Part shown: piece by piece, positions 32,451 through 45,000 of the stretch
How positions within the stretch are numbered: position 1 is the stretch's first letter
Layout of the letters: the number at the start of each line of letters is the position of its first letter
Source of the DNA: Epiperipatus broadwayi
Taxonomy: Eukaryota; Onychophora; Udeonychophora; Euonychophora; Peripatidae
Direction of reading: 5' to 3'
Assembly (NCBI GenBank): GCA_028023455.1
Contig: JAQFVV010000063.1
Span: 3,717,081 to 3,781,080, forward strand
Length of the DNA stretch: 64,000 bases
The notes under the pieces: generated by a model
The model's input: the letters and a program-made list of their open reading frames with translations, nothing else
What the model was told of the DNA's origin: nothing
Databases searched by the model: none
Made by a program: the position numbers and the translations under genes

Positions 32451-33966
32451 TTCTCTCAATAGTGGCTAATCTAATCTGTGTCTCAAAATTCAGCCATTTT
32501 ATATTTTTTCTTTATCTGTTGTTTTTGAAGATGCAACAGTAAGATAACGTCCAAAAATAAATTCAAATCTATTTCCAGATTAGAAATAGATTTGACAACA
32601 TGTTTTTAACAAAAGTATCTCTAATCTTAATCCCATTTTAAGTAAAAACCTTAATTAAAAATACCTTCCCCAGATTAAAACAATAGTGTTTCCAACCCTT
32701 AATTATTTTTAGACAGTCAACTGTAGCATCTTTCATATTGGATTTTATAAAATATACAGTTTACTAGAAAAAGTACTTTAAAAAGAAAAAGTTTAAAAAA
32801 TGACGTATAATAAAATATTTAAAATCAATATTGTTAGTAAGTTTTTGCTCCTATATATATATTTGAATCGCACCTATAATACTTTAATAAAAAAGAACTA
32901 ATAATTAATAATAGAATTAATAATCATAAAATTAATAATAAAATGTTATTGAAAGTTAAAATTGATAAATTTAGGTGCACATTTCAAATATATACTTAAC
33001 ATATATATATATATATATATACATGACAAAAGGAGCGGGATAAGATATAGGATTTAAATATAGGTTAGTAGGTAGAAACATGAAGCACAATCTTAAGCTA
33101 AGATTGACTGATTCAATATGTATGGGCAAAACCCTAAATATTAATTCATAAAACAGCAGTGGGGATTTAGAAGATTGCGAATCTTTAATTGTAATCTTGC
33201 ATGAAACACTATACAGAATAATTCGTTTTTTTTTTTTTCCCAGAAGTAGATTTGGAGCATTTCATTTAGCAGTGATTTTGGTTTGTGGACTCTATTTAAG
33301 GATACCTTCATATAGATAATCCAACTTTAAAATGTGGTTTAAACTATAATTTAAACTGGTATTTCATAAAATCTGGCTTGATTTTTGTGCCCTGTAAACT
33401 TTCCATTTTAAGCCATAAATAATTATTGTAATAATAATGGTATTGGTAGCAGTGTATTGTTGAATAATAAAAGTAAGTACAGTATTTCCATTTTTAAAAA
33501 AATATAGATTATTAGGATGTGTGAACTTTGTTCAAAGTTGACTCTTAAGTATTGAAAGTAAGGTAGCATTTATGGTTGAATTTGAATGGTTTAAGATTGT
33601 ATTATTTCTTTTTAATGAAACTATCTTTTAGTTAATGGAAATTTAATTACATAGTGGATGGCTGTATATAATTAACTAAATGGATATTAAATGAAGTTGG
33701 ATTCCCTGTAGATCTAATTTGACATGTAATTAGTAGAATTGCGAGACCATAAATATTAAAAAAAAAAATTTTGTAGTGATATTTGTCTCTATTTCAAAAT
33801 CAAATTTAGAATTGTCAGGGAAAGGAAACTTTTTAACCTTGGTTTATATATATTGTGAAATTTTAATGTACCATTTGATATAAATGTTAAATTGTAGGAC
33901 AATGCTTTTAGAAATGTGAGCTATAATGTCTATTGGTAATGACTATTTGACGTGGATTTACTATTA
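32451..33966. other. Intergenic AT-rich DNA, no gene recognised
   Basis: No coding signal. It contains a TA microsatellite at 32999-33021 and scattered A/T runs. Confidence 0.5.
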
Positions 33967-34150
33967 TGAAGTTTTTGTGTTATCCTGAAGGTTTGTGATG
34001 ATGGTGTTCTAGTTGTATTTTTATATTGGACTATTTCCATCATCTGATATGTGTATTGAATATTTTTAGAAAAATTTAACTTTATATAAGTATTTCAAAT
34101 ACATTCAGCTGTTAGTAATATCACACCAAACAGGTTAGTATATGCACAAC

Positions 34151-34184
34151 GTTTCAAGAGGTATTATTTCCCCCTCTTCTTCAG
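34151..34184 (-). ncRNA. Hammerhead-like motif, copy C left arm
   Basis: Minus strand CTGAAG, AAGAGG, loop GGGAAATAATA, CCTCTT, GAAAC. The 6-bp stem AAGAGG/CCTCTT is perfect. Confidence 0.4.
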
Positions 34185-34213
34185 ATGTTGCTGGCCTGAC
34201 CAGTGACAGTACT

Positions 34214-34290
34214 AGCATGGGATTCGAACCTCGACACTTAGATTCTTGTGTATTGAATTTTAACGTAATGTTCTAACCAACCGAGCCTGG
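34214..34290 (-). repeat. tRNA-like module, copy C left arm
   Basis: Minus strand: GGCTCGGTTGGTTAGAAC (A box) and GGTTCGAATCC (B box). Confidence 0.75.
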
Positions 34291-34301
34291 ACTTTGACAT
34301 T

Positions 34302-34384
34302 GACAGGATGGCTCAGTTGGTTAGAGTGTTACCTTAAAATTCAATACTCACGGATCTAAGGGTCGAGGTTCGAATCCCATGCTA
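34302..34384 (+). repeat. tRNA-like module, copy C right arm
   Basis: GGATGGCTCAGTTGGTTAGA (A box) and GGTTCGAATCC (B box, 34368-34378). It is the best-preserved of the modules. Confidence 0.78.
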
Positions 34385-34410
34385 GCACTGTCACTGGTCA
34401 AGTCAGCAAC

Positions 34411-34446
34411 ACCTGAAGAAGAGGGGAGAATAATATCTCTCAAAAC
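34411..34446 (+). ncRNA. Hammerhead-like motif, copy C right arm (mutated)
   Basis: CTGAAGA, AGAGGGGAGA, loop, TCTCTC, then AAAAC in place of GAAAC. Confidence 0.3.
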
Positions 34447-34855
34447 ATTGCACATATACTAACCTGTTTGATGTGCTATTGCTAATAATTGAATGTATTT
34501 GAAATATTTAAATAAAGTTAAATTTTTCTAAAGACATTCAATACGCATATTAGGTCATGGAAATAGTCTAATATAAAAATACAATTTTGAAGTTTTTGTT
34601 TATGTGCGCATGTCATTGTGAATAAATTTTGCTGCATTTATATTTAAACATTGCTATCTTATGAATTATAGTTAGTAATTCAAATGAAGGGAAATCAATT
34701 GTACATGATATTTATAGATTGATAGAAAGATTATAGATTAGTACATTTCAGAATTAAATAGTTTTTTAAAAAAAAAACAGGTTCTATATTAGACAAATAG
34801 GTAGAAAATTTTATATTTATTCTATAAAAACAATTGCTATTTATGTTAAATTTCT

Positions 34856-34965
34856 GCTTTGTTAGCTGAGAGGTCATCACAGCCGCCTTGCAAGCAAGTA
34901 GTTGGTTGCAGCCGGTTGTGGGTTCGCTCCCGGCCGATGCTTATGACATATGGGAAAAAAAAAAT
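34856..34965 (+). mobile_element. tRNA-derived SINE, copy 2
   Basis: Same family as 21312-21409: A box GTTAGCTGAGAGGT at 34861 and B box GGGTTCGCTCCC at 34920, with GATGC..ATGACAT at its 3' side and an A-run tail. No clear target duplication. Confidence 0.85.
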
Positions 34966-35502
34966 TGTCGATTTGAATTTTCAAGCTTGTCATGTCACTG
35001 ACCATGAAAGTTTTTTGAGGAATATGTGAAGAATATTTGAAAATCTTCTCTGACAGTGATAATTAGTGACTTGTTTAGAAAGATTCATATTTAATATGTA
35101 AAAAATTCTGAGGTTTCATATAGGAATTAAAAGACTGAACTTCAATTTTTGGCAAAAAGATTTAAGAGTGCTTGCTGGATTAAAACTGCAAAGTATATAC
35201 AGTCATTTGGTGATATAATTACTTTATAGTTTTTTTAGATACATTTTAAATATGAATTTGGGAAATGTCATAGGTTTAGATAATGATTTATCACACAAGA
35301 AGGAAAATGATGAAAATTTAGACAGATGGATACAATATAATTTTTTGAATAATAATAGATTTTAAATAATCATAATAGGATAGTTTAGTATTCAAGTTTT
35401 CATAAGAATTTTAATCACTAGACATGCTAAAGCTGGTCTGTGATTCATGAACACTACCATTGTATTAAACCATACAAAGCTAATCTCCATATATTTGCAT
35501 TT
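34966..35502. other. Intergenic AT-rich DNA
   Basis: Nothing recognised. Confidence 0.5.
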
Positions 35503-35720
35503 AATCATCATCATTTTCAACTGCAAAATGAATTGCCCAAATATAGTCCAGATTCTCTGATCTTTAGTTTCTCATCTTCACAATACATCTGCAAACTTCC
35601 TTATATCATCCATCCATTCACATATATGGTATCTTTCTAAGTTTTTTACAATCTATTGGGATTCAATTTAAGACTTCAACTGACCATCTATTATAATCTT
35701 CTCTAGCATTGTGTTCAGCC
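35503..35720 (-). pseudogene. RTE-type LINE 3' end fragment
   Basis: Minus strand shares with 4180-4366 the block around CCCAATAGATTGTAAAAAAC and finishes in GATGATGATT. Severely 5'-truncated. Confidence 0.65.
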
Positions 35721-35765
35721 TAATTCCATTTCAGTATTGTATTTAATAATGTAGGTATCTTGTGA

Positions 35766-35955
35766 TTCATTCTGGGGATATCCAGTTTGATGAAAATAGT
35801 TCTTGGGAATTTTAAAAACATAGAGACTGCTGATCCCAATGGGATGTATAGAGAACTGTGAGTTCATTCCTGAAATATCCACTTTGATGAAGTTGATTTT
35901 TAGGAATTTTAACAACATAATGATTGCTGATCTCTATGGAATGCATAGAATAAAT
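35766..35955. repeat. Tandem duplication, period 97
   Basis: Two diverged units starting TTCATTC at 35766 and 35863, both with TTTGATGAA and GGAATTTTAA. Clearly older than the 26938 duplication. Confidence 0.8.
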
Positions 35956-36105
35956 TTAAAATATGGAGATGATATGTTAATTTGAAAACTTTTGTGCTTT
36001 TTGAGGAGTTATGTTACCTGATTTTAGAAGTTGTGATAGTAAAATGTGCAATTTTTATTGTAGATTACCATTGTTTTTCAATACAGCAAAATTACTTCCA
36101 AAGAT

Positions 36106-36541
36106 TGCAGTCTGACTAATAAAATAATATTATGCGGATGCTTTTATATGTGTATTTGATACTGATGTAAAATAATATTGTTTAACATGTATATAAAAAC
36201 AGGAAATTAAATAATCTCCCCACTGATTGGGTATTCTAGAAAATCTCAAGGATATAACCAAAACCAAAGAGATTGTGCAGATATATGTAGAAGCACAGAG
36301 AACTGACTAGTATTTTATCTAGTGAGAAGTAGTATCTTTTTTTATTAGTTATAAATTTGAGCCATGGCAAAAGAATTGTCTAATAAGTTAGTTGTAAAGA
36401 TTGATAATTATCTTTATTATTCTTTGGAATATTAATAAACTCAGACATGATAAGTTTCACTGCCATATTAAGTGTTTTTTTGGATTAAAACATTTGATGT
36501 TTGTTTAGCTGGTAGTGGTCAGGGTAACTCTAGACACAGCA
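36106..36541 (+). repeat. 5' LTR of Gypsy element
   Basis: Begins TGCAGTCTGACTAATAAAAT and ends near ACAGCA. It matches the 38433 copy with substitutions and small indels. No clear TGG primer-binding site follows. Confidence 0.75.
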
Positions 36542-36859
36542 GATTGATGAATTTAGGCACTAGGAGAGAACCTCTATGGTAATAAAATGAAAGTCATGTG
36601 GGGCTTATGGCTAATTAGCCCAGTATATCAGTGAAAGGGTCTGTGAAGGAAAAAAAAAAGAGCTAAGATTGGTCAAAACAGATATCGCTTGGATGTAATA
36701 ATGAACCGAATAATGATGCTTTTGCAAAAAAGCTAAGTAATGCAGTGGGATGGGAAGTTTACATTACAAATATTGAAAAATATATGGTAATTAATAATAT
36801 GGTTGACAATAAGCTAAAAGTTGTGACATTAATGTAGTTAAAATATGAAAAAAATATTA

Positions 36860-37390
36860 CAGATGGCTAGTCTGCGCAATCCAAATGTTCCAGAATATGT
36901 ATCATATGAAGAATTAAAAAAGTTAAGGAAGCATTTCAAACCTACTACATCTAAACATGTAGTGCATTTGTAGTTTAGAAGTAGATGTTAAACAACATAC
37001 AAAAAGATATAGGATTACGATGGGATAGTATATGCTTGCCAAAGAATGTAACTTCATTACCAAGCTTAAAAAAAAATTTTTTTTTGACCAGCGCAACTCA
37101 GACAATTGTTTGTTGCTGGGTGAAACCAAACTAACCTATACACATGCTATTGAAAAAAATGTGTGTTGGAAAATATAACAAAATTTCAGAATAGTACAGA
37201 AGCAATGAAATCAAAAATATATATGAATAAAAGTGCAAGCAGAGAAAATGAAAGAAGATAATGCTGATAGCACCTGGACATGCTATTGTTGAGATATACA
37301 GCAACATATTAAAATAAGTGTAAATATAAAAATGGCTACTGTCATATTTGTAAGTTATGGATCATTTGTCTTGAGTTTATTTTAAAAAAA
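36860..37390 (+). pseudogene. Gypsy Gag remnant
   Basis: Frames give LRNPNVPEYVSYEELKKL and KHFKPTTSKHV (36870-36960), the Gag block usually written SYEEL...L..HF.P. Later come NITKFQNSTEAM and, at 37270-37380, CYCCD...H....Y.NG.CHIC, a degraded zinc-knuckle pair. Multiple stops. Confidence 0.65.
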
Positions 37391-37819
37391 TAGAAAAAGA
37401 TTAAAGACAATTTATTACTGGACTGTAAATCAGGGGAAGGAATGATAAGAAGTCATCATCAAAAAGAAAAATAATAATGACAATCATTACATTGTATTGG
37501 ATATTTGTATTTGTGATTTGAAAATCAATGAACCAGCAAGGCAGTAGTGTTACTTTTGTCACAAAGAGATTCATAATAGAGGAATTTACCAATAAACTGA
37601 TTGAACAGTGACCGATGTAAACAGAAACCTTATAGAAATACAAGATATATTAATTAACTGTGCCAGTGAAAGTAAATAAGAATTAAAAATCCACTTTTGT
37701 ATAATAACTACAAAATATATATCTGATTCTAAGAAGAAATTGGTTTAGGCCATTGACATTAGAATAAAAATAATTAAATGAGTTTTGTTGGAATCAGAAG
37801 TTCTTAAAAGTTTATAGCT

Positions 37820-38340
37820 ATTTAAGTGGGATCCTTCAGAAATAAACACACAGCCGATCAATATGGAATTAACAGAAAATGTTCAATCTGTTGTCCGTAG
37901 ACCTAGGAAGGTTCACTTTGCATTGAAAGCCAAGGTGGAAAAAACAAGATTTAGTAGAGAATAATAATAATATTTGTTGAGGAGGCATCATGTTAAGCAC
38001 ACATAATATTGATTTTGAAATTATATGGTACTGTTCACTTACGTGGAATTATCATGTAACCCTGAATAAATATATTAAAAAGGAGTTTATTCTGTACCTA
38101 ATGTTTAGGAAGTTTTAGCATCTCTGCAGAAAGCATGTTTGGCTAAAATCGATTTATAGTCTGCTTTCCATCAAATTCCTGTAACAAAAAAAAAAAAAAA
38201 CAGCTGAACTTTTTGCTAATACATATGCATTTGGGACTATTTAGATATAATAATTTACCATATGGAATAACCATTGCCTCAAACGTGTTTCAAGCTAAGA
38301 TCGCAGAGAAAATACAGTGGAGGAAGAATGACTGGTGACC
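37820..38340 (+). pseudogene. Gypsy reverse transcriptase remnant
   Basis: VRRPRKVHFALKAKVEKT (37890-37940) corresponds to the block preceding Gypsy RT. VPNV.EVLASLQKACLAKIDL.SAFHQIPV (38094-38180) contains the KIDL..AFHQI motif with the first catalytic aspartate. YAFGTI near 38228 precedes a degraded LPYG..... The YVDD region and everything after it are gone. Confidence 0.78.
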
Positions 38341-38432
38341 ATTGAGATGGGAGAGAAACCGAAGATGGGAACAAGTTAGCGACTATATGTATAATTAAAT
38401 ATTCTGATGATTTTCTAGAATGAAGGGAGGAG

Positions 38433-38883
38433 TGCTCTGTCTGACTCATAAAATAATATGTGTAAGCTTGTATATGCGTATTTGAAATTGATGTAAAATA
38501 GGATAAAAAAATGTTGTGTCTGTTTAAAGTGTTTTATATAAAAATAGTCAGACAGGAAATTAAATAATCTTCCCATTGATTAAACAGCACTCTAGAAAAT
38601 TAATCTCAAGGATATAAAAACTCCAAGAGATTATGCAGATGTATGCAGAAGAGCAGAGATCTGACTATATCATTATATCTAGTACGAAGTGTCTGTTAAT
38701 GGGATAAGAATTGTCTAATAAGCTAATTGTAAAGATGGATAAGTATATAGGTTAATGTAATGTTAGTAAACCCAAATTTGTTAAGTTTCATTGCCGTGGT
38801 TAAGTGAGGTTTTTTTTTTTTTTTTGATTAGAACATTTGAAGCTTATTCAGATGTTAGTGATCAGTTCCCCCTGGATATAGCA
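38433..38883 (+). repeat. 3' LTR of Gypsy element
   Basis: Begins TGCTCTGTCTGACTCATAAA and ends TATAGCA, followed by AAGAC. Confidence 0.75.
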
Positions 38884-39649
38884 AAGACAATATTAAATAG
38901 ATTGCTTCCTGTCGTAGATGAATGATTACCCAAAATTTAATAGATATTTTGAGAATTCAAAAATAAATGTGATTTTAATTGACGGAAAATTACATGAAAA
39001 AAAGTCATAATTGATATATTACTTTTAATGATTTGCTTAAGATATTTCCTGAGGTTAATTTTTAATGTTTATAACAATATTTAAAAATAATTGGTTGTCC
39101 ACAGAACTTAATTATATTATATAGATGCGACGTAATGTGTGATGTTTTGATTGATGATAGAAATTATAAGGCATTTGAAATGAAAATGTGTGAAATAAAA
39201 ATGTATATTGAATCCATCTTTGTTTTCTCGTAAGGCTAATTAAAAACCTAGGCCCATATGTAATCGAAATGGATATGACAATGTGTGGAGTTATTATTTA
39301 TTATATAATTTACAGACTATCTCTAATTACAGTATTTTAATTTTTTCCTTTTGTTAAAGGATGTATCTTGTATTTTTGTACACAAAGAATGGTATCACCT
39401 AATTTTCGATCAGATAAACTATTAATGTTAATCGTCCAACTGGTTAACAATTTATTTTTTGAGCCATTAACAAGGTTTGTTCACATGAAGTATTGTCAGT
39501 GATTTATATCATTGTCCGTTGGAAAAGTATATTATTTCATAATTAATTTTTTATGCAGAATTTTATTTTTCATTATAAACCTTCTATGATCTGATATAGA
39601 ATCGATAGTGGAACCTCATATTAAATGAGTAAAAACAGAAACATGAATT
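38884..39649. other. AT-rich DNA, possibly LINE-derived
   Basis: A stretch at 39160-39200 reads NYKAFEMKM, resembling the block before GVKQGC in the C2H2-ending LINE. Otherwise nothing can be assigned. Confidence 0.3.
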
Positions 39650-40480
39650 TTGTTTCTTTTCATTGTACTTTTGGATTATATTATTCTTGCTGATTCAGAC
39701 TATGATCTTCAAAATGCTTTTGAGACTTATGTTTATTAATTAATCTTACCAGAATTTTGGATGTTCCATCAGCCAGTCTTGTACAAAAAAATATTAAGCA
39801 ACTCGAATGCTTATTAGCTTAAAGATATGTACCATTTTACCTATCTAGGCGTTTGTTTTTAGGTAGAAAAGTAGTTTTAATTTATATAAACTAAAATACT
39901 TCATATAGAACAATATTTTTAATAAATTTATTCTATGGAACTGAAACATCCGACTCTGTATTAAAATAACATCAAGGCTGTTCTATAACTCTGAAAGTAT
40001 AGAAATCATCTGATTTGTTTTTCAGTTTGTTAGCATAGTGATTTTACTATTATAAGGGTGTGAAAATAAAGAATAGTAACACTTTTTTTTAAAAAAAAAA
40101 AGAAAAATTTATGAATGGATTTAGTGGGAGGAATCAACCTTTTCATTGTGAAAATTATTTCAAAGATACTAATAAAGGTATTCAATGTTGATCGCTTTCA
40201 TTGTGAGGTAATGGAGAATAAAATAGTGGATAGCTACAATTAGGCAAAGCAATGAAGAGTTTTAGAAAGGGAAAAAATGCTGTAAAAGAAATTAAAGCAC
40301 AGCATTATATTAAAATTACAAGTACTAATATAGCAAACCAGCATTTGATATCCATGTGGATGTATTTATGGTTTGCATATTAGTTTCTATAATCATTGTA
40401 AAACTCACTTTTGTTCTTCATCTCTATCAGTTTTTTTCTTCTGGAGTAGGAATCACAAAATTGAAATTTAAAAGTGGTTG
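39650..40480 (+). pseudogene. LINE 3' fragment of the C2H2-ending type
   Basis: Frames give IILADSDYDLQNAFETYVY (39675-39730, after the missing FADD), YHFTYLGV near 39830, NAKK-like traces, then YPCGCIYGLHISFYNHCKTH at 40340-40410, a C2H2-type finger in the same place as in the LINE at 28700. This is a second, more decayed copy of that family. Confidence 0.6.
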
Positions 40481-42093
40481 CTCTAAAAATTAAAAAGGAG
40501 CATATGTATAACGAATAAGAAGCAATGACTTGAGATTGATTTTCTCTATCATTTAGGCTAATGCTAAGTCTCTAGTAAATCTATGGAGTGCAACCTTATC
40601 CTGTTTGTCTCAGGTTAAAACCTATATTTAGGAGCAGGAAGAACATACTTTATTAACTATATATGTTGAGCACCTCTAGATTCTGTATGAATTTGGAATT
40701 TATCTTGGAGTTAAACACCTCTGTCATCCCTTTTTTCCATACAAGAATATCCGATCTATCTACATCATTAAATACAATACATAATTAATTTTATCTAAAA
40801 ACAAAACATCATTTTCTCTTTTAAGGATGAGTACTTGCACATGTTATAACTTTTCCGTAATACCATCAAAAAATGACCGAATGATATGGAGAATGAACTC
40901 CTGGTGAATACTAAAGACATGAGTTATGCATTCTCATATGATTCTGGTATGTAATCTTTCTTTTCTAAATAAATGATGTGAAAATCAGTTTAAAATTAAC
41001 AATTATTTTATTTATTAACAAGAATTAGTGAAATAATTGCTAAACTTTTAACAATAGAATATTTATGCCTGACTGGTATGAATTGAGAATTGACCTAGTT
41101 GCAATGCCTTCATAATAGATAAAATTTAGAAATTAAAAATATTAAAATTAAAAATTATGAATTTTAATGTATGTTTATTAAATTATCTATCAGGAATATT
41201 CTCTTGACATCTCTTCTTTAATGATAATGTGCTGATTTCACTTAGAATTATTAATTAATAAATATTTTATTACTGATGCAAAAGCAGTATAGTGTTATAT
41301 ATTTTGAACTCCATGTAATACACACATTCAATTTGGTAGTTTAAGTTGAATGATTTGACTGCTATAGTTGCCAATTAATGATTCTGAACTGAATTCAAGT
41401 CTTATACATAACTTCATTTTTTTATGTCCAACTCTTGGTTGTTTTAAGATCTTTGTTTATAATAATGTTATTTACAGTTTATAAATAAAAGTAATATTTA
41501 TGAATTTTTTTTATGAAAAGTTATTTGAATTCAGCATATAAGAGATGATTTGAAAACTTCACCATTGGTTTATTCAATGTTTTATTAGTCATGGATTTAT
41601 ATTTATCTATGCCATTTATTTAGTCATCTTACTCTTATCTCTATTTTATAATATTGAACGATAACTAAAGAACTTGCATCACATGTTTGTTGAACGACTA
41701 TTTGTTTCGTGTCCATTACAATCTCTTAATCCAAGATTACCTTCTGGTTGTCATGCACCCTAAAGCTTCTGATTATTATGGTAGTATGCAAAAAAAAAAT
41801 ACTTTGGACATATTCTTTATATAATGAGAGTAATTTAATATCCTAAAATATATGTGGCATTATGCACATTTAATTTCAAACCTATGGTAAATAAGTTGAA
41901 TTCAAAATACTCAAAATATATTTTTGTGCTTCTGTTTACAAATTAATATTAAGGTAACATTATTTTATATATCCCAATTAACACATATCTTTTCAGATAT
42001 TTTGCATAACAATTATTTATGGTACTAATGGTATTTTTTCCAATAATTCATTACTGTGCAATTGGTGCTTTTTTATCTTATACTTGAATATAC
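40481..42093. other. Intergenic AT-rich DNA, no gene recognised
   Basis: No coding blocks or structured repeats identified. Confidence 0.5.
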
Positions 42094-45000
42094 TGTACCG
42101 GTCGAAATTGTATGTTCATCGAACAAGATCTAGAATCTGAGCAAAAGTACCTCAAATCCAGTCATGCCCGAGATACACAGGTCAGGAGCATTCCTGAATT
42201 CTAACCTATTTGCCCATTCCCCAGATCTATAATACTATGAACAACATTCCCGATGATATAGCAGAATTTCTTTAATTCTTGTCCCAGAGATGCAGCAGAG
42301 AAGCATGCTGTAGAGCTAAGTGTATAAAGATGACCCCAGGTAACCCAGGGCAATAAAATATTAAATATGAAAAATTATACTTAACTAAGAGTAAGATAAT
42401 ACGTAAGTAATAATGATGCAAAGAACTGGATTATATATATAAATAAATGTTTAATTATTATATCATAACAAGATTATTATAGAAGATTTATTTATAAATT
42501 TTATGCTATAGATGGACTTATGGTTATGCTAATATGAGTTGTGGGAATTCATAATAATAATAAGATTATAAAATGAATATGTATGTGCATGATGCCAATG
42601 CAAAATTAAATAACCTTTCACATTGTAGATTTAATGATAGAACACTGTTTAGAATCTGAATATAATTGATTAAATGACCTTCACTATATACATTTTCAAT
42701 AGTCAGACATGTTACTCGCTGACATAACTACATAATAATTTCTAACTCAATAAACGTCTATCATATGTGGAATATACATATACATATAATCGTAATGCCA
42801 GGTAAATGTGGTTTCTGGCATTCATTATATTTATTACGTGAAAGAATGAAATATAAGTTATAGTAAATGATTTGAATACGCAAATATGTGCATATTCAAT
42901 CTAACAATTTTACATGACAAAATATAAGGTTTATACATTATAAATAAAAGTCACTTTATATATGCATCTGGGAATTGTTTACCCAAGGGAAATAGATTAA
43001 TGCAAGCTTATTAGTAACATTCTAAATATCAGTCATTATGACTTACAGATTTGTTTAAGCTTGAATATAAAATATTAAGTAATTGGTACCGGCATGAGGC
43101 AGCAAATAATTTTGGTCCATTTTCGGCCGATGAAACCCTTTCTCATTGATTTAAAATGAAGTAGAATATGCCTGCTCTTCTGGAAATGCTATACCTGGAG
43201 AAGAGGAAGGTAGGAAGATGCAATGGGTCAGCTGTCCTAGGGTTATCCCATGCAGAGCATTCGCTACTTTTTCCAAATGTGTTCTAGGGCACGACCAATG
43301 CCATCTAAAACATTATAATATGAAGAAGGGGATTCGGAGTTTCCGTCGATCCCAGATCATGACAAAGCAAATATGAGAATAACAAAACTATACTATGCTG
43401 GCAATATGTCACTAATGACATTTGGAATAATTATAGCCTAAATATTAATAAAGATCAGGCATAATGGCATGAATTTAATATTATACCAATTCAAATAATT
43501 ATATAAAACTAAATGTCATAATAAAGCGATTAGATTTCTTCTTATTAAGTGGGTCCCGTATACATTTTAACCAAGATATGCAATATTTAATGCCTATCAT
43601 GCGCCAGGCAATACAGCGATGCTTATTGGATTTGAAAAGAGAGAGTGACAATTATTATTATTTGAAATATTATAACTAAATTTTAGCTTAATAGTGTTCT
43701 TCGATAACAAATAGATTAACATTTGCTAAAAATTATATATATATATGGCAGCCTTATTGGAGTCTGCCTTTAAACCATATAGCATTATTTAATCTTGTAC
43801 TCAACCCAATGAGTGGAGATGTTATACTAAATGATTTAAATTAATTAAGATATTCCCTGAGTAATTGGGATTTAGAATACTGATATATAAAGACGCTCAT
43901 GAAGTTGAGTTAGATTGGCATATAATTACATATTAAAATAAAATATATAAACAGAAAATAACTATGTCAATAAAATTCTACGGCACTAAAATAAGGAATA
44001 GAATAAGAGTGTGGAGGAGTTATGGAGTCGTAATAGAAGGTTAATTACAATTATATAACTGACATTAGGTTACCAGTGAATAAACATAGATAAAATATAT
44101 TTCTAAAAGTTGAAATAGGTTTTTGATTGTTTTTTTTTTCTAAATAAATGACCCGAAGTATACATTTATATATAAAAAAAAAAGTGGTTGACTTTGTTTT
44201 GCTTATTTATTTATTGAAATCAAAAGTTTTGGATCATCTACATTCTAAAGCTTAAAGGGTATTTTATATGAGAAAAAACAAATACTTATATATTTTTTAT
44301 CCCCAAAACCCGATGGATATGATGAAGGAAGAAAAATGAATGCAGACATATACATATATGCTATCATGTGACTCAAAATATATCAAAAAGAAATGCTGCT
44401 TATTTATTTATTGAAATACATTATTATAAATATATATAAATCAAAACTTTTGAATAATATATATACTAAAATATTTTGTCAAAAAATATATTAGGTATAA
44501 AGCAAAACAAAAAAAAAATGTAATCATTTACAGGTAAGAAAAACACACATTATTTTGAAAATTATGAATTGACAAAATGCTGCTATTTTCAAAATCTACA
44601 AAGCAAATACTATTATTATTTTTTGCAATAGAAAGTCAAAGAGCTTATTATAGAAATATTTTTTTTAAAAAAGAAAAATAAACACCAAATAATTTTTATA
44701 ACTAACCAATTGCAATAATATGAATTTTGCTGGGGAAAAAATAGGCTTCTTGTCTTTAGACAGCTAGGGAAGAGAGTGAAATGGGGTTTCCAGTTATTAT
44801 CCAGGGAAAATTGAATAAATCATTAATTATAACTGCCATTTATGTGAAACTTTACGAACCAATATCTGAATACTATACATATTTGCTAAAATAAAAGAAA
44901 ATGGAATTTTACGGTGAAAACTGCTGAATATTGTCAATGGAAAATCAAAACATAATATGTTGTCTACAAAATAAGATAGGTGATACATCAAATGACAACT

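Larger units (their letters stand above)
33979..34587. mobile_element. Palindromic PLE copy C: ORF-less inverted pair
   Basis: A 609-bp near-perfect palindrome made only of the PLE 3' tails: terminal tail, hammerhead-like motif and tRNA-like module on each arm, with 5' sides meeting near 34295 and almost no spacer. No PLE protein sequence remains. It is flanked by TGAAGTTTTTGT at 33967-33978 and 34588-34599. Here the left terminus is the longer one (it begins CTGAAGGTTTGTGATGATGG), the mirror of copies A and B. Confidence 0.9.
36106..38883 (+). mobile_element. Gypsy LTR retrotransposon, internally deleted
   Basis: Two LTRs (36106-36541 and 38433-38883) enclose Gag and Pol remnants on the plus strand. 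They share AGGAAATTAAATAATCT and a long block with CTCAAGGATATAA. A purine run GAATGAAGGGAGGAG sits just before the right LTR, as a polypurine tract should. Flanks AAGAT and AAGAC look like a 5-bp duplication with one change. The element lacks the end of RT, RNase H and integrase. The Pol residues resemble the Mag-like Gypsy group. Confidence 0.82.

Noticed and set aside
34302-34384. A genuine tRNA gene
   Set aside because: A and B boxes fit, but acceptor and T stems do not pair and the same module recurs inside PLE tails.
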